Assembly (NCBI GenBank): GCA_030828265.1
Contig: JAURCW010000073.1
Coordinates: 1 to 6,388, forward strand
DNA length: 6,388 nt
Direction of reading: 5' to 3'
From: Burkholderiales bacterium
GTDB lineage: Bacteria > Pseudomonadota > Gammaproteobacteria > Burkholderiales > Burkholderiaceae_A
This document shows positions 6,362-6,388 of this stretch, in pieces. The notes under the pieces were generated by a model. That model saw nothing but the letters and a program-made list of their open reading frames with translations, did no database searches and was not told the origin of the DNA. Within the stretch, counting starts at the first letter, position 1; every line of letters starts with the position of its first letter. A program made the position numbers and the translations under genes.

Positions 6362-6388
6362 TTAGAAGGATTTGGAGATGGAGACGAC
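6362..6388 (-). CDS. C-terminal end of an upstream gene (partial), possibly an outer-membrane protein
   Basis: The last minus-strand codons at the right edge read VVSISKSF then TAA, 46 bases before glnK. A terminal Phe after alternating residues is typical of outer-membrane beta-barrels. From memory, genes of the TorF-like putative porin family sit before glnK-amtB in some Burkholderiales. Eight residues cannot prove this, and an open frame this short could be chance. Confidence 0.3.
   Translation of the reverse strand, partial: VVSISKSF

Overview
The window looks like betaproteobacterial DNA, probably Burkholderiales. The basis is gene order and protein type: a P-II protein and ammonium channel, then the short glutamate-cysteine ligase class found in Betaproteobacteria and Acidithiobacillus, an ATP-grasp glutathione synthetase, and a PTS trio (mannose-family EIIA, HPr, enzyme I) with no sugar-specific EIIB or EIIC. 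I cannot name the genus. Every confident gene lies on the minus strand, so transcription runs from the right edge to the left.

Layout, right to left. The edge holds nine codons of an upstream gene ending in Phe-stop, possibly an outer-membrane barrel protein. glnK and amtB follow, 41 bases apart, and form the nitrogen-sensing and ammonium-uptake pair. A strong intrinsic terminator follows amtB. gshA starts just beyond it, at an ATG with no visible Shine-Dalgarno sequence and a possible -10 box placed for a leaderless message. gshB follows after 27 bases, giving a complete two-step glutathione pathway. An EIIA gene then begins at a TTG that overlaps the gshB stop, followed by ptsH (HPr) and ptsI (enzyme I) packed tightly together, so gshA to ptsI reads as one operon.

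The unusual spot is the left edge. Enzyme I matches its family well for about 385 residues, then stops matching at about position 183. Roughly the last 200 residues, which carry catalytic and Mg-binding groups, are absent. The remaining ~180 bases are partly AT-rich, begin with an imperfect palindrome at the break and match nothing I recognise. This could be an inserted element, a rearrangement or an assembly artefact. If real, the PTS chain here would be dead or rewired. Some normally conserved positions in HPr, enzyme I and EIIA also look altered. The rest of the window is conventional, and I see no clear evidence of a wholly new system.
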